Positions 22,765 to 24,618 of a stretch of 24,618 nucleotides of DNA are shown piece by piece (position 1 is the first letter of the stretch; every line of letters starts with the position of its first letter). Where the stretch lies: positions 1 through 24,618 of the forward strand of contig DJRT01000010.1 of NCBI GenBank assembly GCA_002437905.1, written 5' to 3'. Source of the stretch: Ruminococcaceae bacterium UBA6353. GTDB taxonomy: Bacteria > Bacillota > Clostridia > Oscillospirales > Acutalibacteraceae. The translations under genes and the position numbers were made by a program. The notes under the pieces were generated by a model. The model worked only from the letters and a program-made list of their open reading frames with translations, was not told where the DNA came from and made no database searches.

Positions 22765-23040
22765 TCAACGGCCGAATTCGATCCGCTGCAGCCGGCCGGT
22801 GACGGTTGCGCCATCCACCGAAAGGCAGCCCATCTCCAGCTCCTGCCCGAAAAAGGCGATCTGCCCCTCCGGCGTGCGCAGGCAGATACAATCGTCTGTA
22901 TAGGTCAGGATCCCCTGGCAGCCGGCGATCACCACACGGCGATCCCCCTCAATTTCCAGCAACGCCGTGTTGCTCAGCGAACCGCCGGGGAAATCCATTG
23001 CCCGCTCCATGCGCTGCCGCAGTGCCCGTTTGCGTCCCAT
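22765..23040 (-). CDS. yqfC: Sporulation protein YqfC (YabP/YqfC family)
   Basis: YqfC is a small beta-rich protein of the YabP/YqfC family, found only in spore formers and produced in the mother cell. The 91-residue product has RVVIAGCQGILTYTDDCICL, then GQIAFFGQELEMGCLS and a final GRLQRIEF, matching the family pattern of repeated short strands. GGAGGAGG precedes the ATG at 23040. It is divergent from ylbJ and directly upstream of yqfD; a sigma-E-like promoter lies at 23076-23105. Confidence 0.92.
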   Translation of the reverse strand: MGRKRALRQRMERAMDFPGGSLSNTALLEIEGDRRVVIAGCQGILTYTDDCICLRTPEGQIAFFGQELEMGCLSVDGATVTGRLQRIEFGR

Positions 23041-23075
23041 AGCCGCGCCCTCCTCCGGTGTTTTTTAGCCTACGC

Positions 23076-23105
23076 ATAAGTATGCGGACCGCAGCCGTTT
23101 CATAC
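23076..23105 (-). promoter_or_regulatory. Possible sigma-E promoter for yqfC-yqfD
   Basis: On the minus strand GTATGAA (23099-23105) and CATACTTAT (23076-23084) are 14 bases apart, the spacing of sigma-E promoters. The -10 matches well; the -35 only partly. The -10 lies in the inverted repeat GCATAAGTATGC. yqfD is a known sigma-E-dependent gene in Bacillus. Confidence 0.5.
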
Positions 23106-23108
23106 ATC
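23080..23108 (+). promoter_or_regulatory. Possible sigma-E promoter for ylbJ, overlapping that of yqfC
   Basis: On the plus strand CATACATC (23101-23108) closely fits a sigma-E -10 and is preceded after 14 bases by GTATGCG (23080-23086), a weak -35. Each -10 lies on the other strand of the opposite promoter's -35. The leader to the ylbJ start would be about 85 bases. The weak -35 keeps confidence low. Confidence 0.4.
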
Positions 23109-23198
23109 CGCATACGCTGCCGCAGGCGCTCCCGATGGTATATCTGCGCATGGCCGCTAATAAAAATAGAACAAAAAACTACAACAGGAGGGATCCGG

Positions 23199-24308
23199 AT
23201 GTTTATCCACACCATCGGGCGGCGGGGGCTGCGCAGCGCCGCCTGTGCGCTGCTGCTGACCGCCGCGGCAGCGCTGTGCCTGTGGCGTCCGCAGGCGCTG
23301 GCCACCGGCGTAAACCGCGGGCTGTCCGTCTGCTCCGGGGTGATCATCCCGACGCTGTACCCGTTCATGATCCTGGCCGGCTTTCTGACCGAAACGCCGC
23401 TGTGCCGCCGGCCGGGGCGCCTGTGCGCTGCCCTGACCCGGCGGCTGTTCGGGTTGCCCGGCTGCTGCGGCCCGGCCATCCTGATCAGCCTTGTGGGGGG
23501 CTATCCGGCCGGGGCGCTGGCCATCGGCCAGCTATGGCGGCAGGGGCAGATTGACCGGCAGCAGGCACGACGGATGACCCGCTTTTGCGTCAATGCAGGG
23601 CCAGGATTTATCATCAGCACGGTCGGCAGCGGCCTGCTGGGCAGCACCCGTGCCGGGCTGCTGCTGTTTGCCGCCCACATCGCCGTTTCTGTCGGCTTCG
23701 GGATCGGGCTTGGGCGCGGACAGCGCCGCACAGAGGCCGGCACCCCCGCGGCACTGCCCCCGCCCCGGCCGGTGGCGCAGATCGTCGCCGACGCCTGCCG
23801 GTCACTGCTGACGATGTGCGGCTTTGTGGTACTGGCCGCGGCGCTGCTATCGCTGCTGGAGGCTGCCGCGCTGCCGCTGCGGCTGCAGCAGCTGACAGGG
23901 CTGCCGGCTGCCCGCTTCAGTGCGGCGGCCGCCGGCCTGCTGGAGGTCAGCTGCGGCTGCATTGCCCTGGCCGACTGCGGCGATGCGGCCCCCTTCTGGC
24001 TGTGCCTGTGCATGGGCTGGGGCGGCCTGTCGGTACAGGGACAGCTTTCCGCCGCCCTGGGGGACGGGCGGCTGCTGGATGGCAGCTTTTACCTATACCG
24101 GGTGCTGCACGGGGTAGCGAGCGGCCTGCTGGCACTGCTGCTGTTCCGCCTGATCCCCGCCGGGCTGCCCACCGCTGTCGGTACGCTTGGCGGCGGCGTA
24201 GCGACGCTGCCGTACCCCGTAACAGCCGCCGCCTCCGGCATGCTGCTGGTGCTCAGTTTTTTGGCCATGGTCTGTTTTTCTCCAAAAAGCACTGGAAAAA
24301 CGGAATAA
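23199..24308 (+). CDS. ylbJ: Sporulation integral membrane protein YlbJ-like (SpoVV family)
   Basis: YlbJ (SpoVV) of Bacillus is a mother-cell membrane protein needed to move dipicolinic acid into the forespore; it resembles nucleoside transporter gate domains. The 369-residue product is polytopic. Conserved pieces are SGVIIPTLYPFMILAGFL (46-63), LVGGYPAGA (98-106) and NAGPGFIISTVGSG (132-145), followed by about five further hydrophobic segments in the C-terminal half. The start at 23199 has AGGAGG about 7 bases upstream; the frame is open from 23058 but the extra part is Arg-rich and precedes the promoter. Clostridia often carry several YlbJ paralogues, so assignment to the DPA transporter itself is inference. 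Confidence 0.87.
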   Translation: MFIHTIGRRGLRSAACALLLTAAAALCLWRPQALATGVNRGLSVCSGVIIPTLYPFMILAGFLTETPLCRRPGRLCAALTRRLFGLPGCCGPAILISLVGGYPAGALAIGQLWRQGQIDRQQARRMTRFCVNAGPGFIISTVGSGLLGSTRAGLLLFAAHIAVSVGFGIGLGRGQRRTEAGTPAALPPPRPVAQIVADACRSLLTMCGFVVLAAALLSLLEAAALPLRLQQLTGLPAARFSAAAAGLLEVSCGCIALADCGDAAPFWLCLCMGWGGLSVQGQLSAALGDGRLLDGSFYLYRVLHGVASGLLALLLFRLIPAGLPTAVGTLGGGVATLPYPVTAAASGMLLVLSFLAMVCFSPKSTGKTE

Positions 24309-24321
24309 ACTGTGGTATACT
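24293..24321 (+). promoter_or_regulatory. Sigma-A promoter for the small Cys-rich gene
   Basis: TGGAAA (24293-24298), 17 bases, then TATACT (24316-24321), with an extended -10 TGG directly before it. The -35 overlaps the last codons of ylbJ. It would give a leader of about 27 bases and let the small gene be expressed outside sporulation. Confidence 0.65.
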
Positions 24322-24354
24322 GTCGGTATCCCGATAGCAAGGAGTTGTTTTTTC

Positions 24355-24570
24355 ATGCGCCGAAAGCTCTACGGCAACAACATCAGCCCCTCCTGTGAAT
24401 ACTGCGCCTGCGCCCGCCGCGCCGCCGACGGCCGGGTGATGCTTTGCGCCCGCAAGGGGATCGTCCCGCTGTACCACCACTGCCGGCGCTTCCGCTACGA
24501 CCCGCTCAAGCGGACACCCTACCGCCAGCCGGCGCTGGAAAAATACAACGCCGAGGATTTTGCGCTGTAA
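24355..24570 (+). CDS. Small Cys-rich conserved protein of unknown function
   Basis: The 71-residue product starts MRRKLYGNNISPSCEYCACA and has Cys at 14, 17, 19, 31 and 43, the arrangement of a small zinc-binding module (CxxC, then two single Cys). A basic RRFRYDPLKR segment and an acidic AEDFAL end follow. AAGGAG lies about 10 bases before the ATG. I recall close relatives as an uncharacterised conserved protein in Clostridia, but no function or name. It lies 46 bases after ylbJ with its own promoter. Zinc binding and any nucleic-acid contact are inferred only from the Cys and Arg pattern. Confidence 0.8.
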   Translation: MRRKLYGNNISPSCEYCACARRAADGRVMLCARKGIVPLYHHCRRFRYDPLKRTPYRQPALEKYNAEDFAL

Positions 24571-24595
24571 GGCAGGCGGTCTGCACCTGCCTGCC
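24571..24595 (+). other. Stem-loop after the small Cys-rich gene
   Basis: GGCAGGC and GCCTGCC form a perfect 7-bp stem immediately after the stop codon. No T-run follows within the window, so it is not a standard terminator by itself. It may stabilise the 3' end. Confidence 0.4.
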
Positions 24596-24600
24596 ACGAT

Positions 24601-24618
24601 AAAAACAGCCGCCCGCAC
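24601..24618. terminator. Half of a probable terminator at the window edge
   Basis: The last 18 bases read AAAAACAGCCGCCCGCAC. On the minus strand this is a GC-rich stem arm followed by TTTTT, the ending half of a terminator for a gene beyond the window reading leftwards. If the other arm follows it could be bidirectional and serve the Cys-rich gene too. The other arm is outside the window. Confidence 0.35.

Noticed and set aside
1..24618. Mobile element, defence system, tRNA or rRNA genes
   Set aside because: I read both strands for transposase, integrase, restriction, toxin-antitoxin or phage-like proteins and for tRNA-like folds and found none; gene content and order are core throughout.

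Overview
The window is a GC-rich stretch of core chromosome from an endospore-forming Firmicute. The best fit is a high-GC member of the Clostridia (Oscillospiraceae/Ruminococcaceae type). Evidence for this is the complete spoIIIA locus, yqfC/yqfD and ylbJ, a T-box-controlled tyrS, the DXP isoprenoid pathway, and gene order shared with the yqxC-ahrC-recN and era-yqzL-recO regions of Bacillus. Coding density is very high and almost everything lies on the minus strand. I see no insertion sequence, phage gene, tRNA, rRNA or CRISPR array.

Layout from high to low coordinates, which is the direction of transcription. (1) 24.6-23.2 kb is the only plus-strand part: a YlbJ-type sporulation membrane protein and a small Cys-rich conserved protein with its own promoter. 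(2) 23.0-21.5 kb holds yqfC-yqfD, divergent from ylbJ; the intergenic region has overlapping sigma-E-like promoter elements. (3) 21.5-15.5 kb is a housekeeping unit phoH-ybeY-era-yqzL-recO-mutS2, with a good sigma-A promoter in front and a perfect rho-independent terminator behind. (4) 15.5-10.5 kb is spoIIIAA-AH behind a convincing sigma-E promoter. (5) 10.5-10.0 kb is an Asp23-family gene (yqhY) with its own promoter and terminator. (6) 9.9-0.46 kb is a tightly packed unit nusB, a TsaD/Kae1 paralogue, xseA, xseB, ispA, dxs, tlyA, nadK, argR, recN. Its genes overlap or nearly touch at most junctions. (7) 0.46-0 kb is the tyrS promoter, a tyrosine T-box riboswitch and the first 36 codons of tyrS.

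Functional logic: the spoIIIA proteins build the mother-cell half of the channel into the forespore, and YqfC/YqfD and YlbJ are also mother-cell sporulation proteins. The other units supply RNA and ribosome maturation (YbeY, Era, PhoH, NusB, TlyA, MutS2), DNA repair (RecO, RecN, XseAB), isoprenoid precursors (Dxs, IspA), NADP (NadK) and arginine control (ArgR).

This is mostly an ordinary core region and I did not find a new defence or mobile system. The observations most worth checking are: a probable one-base deletion at the 3' end of spoIIIAA; a putative ARG box in front of the long operon that ends in argR-recN; the TsaD paralogue; the overlapping divergent sigma-E-like promoters; and the tyrS promoter whose -35 box contains the recN stop codon.
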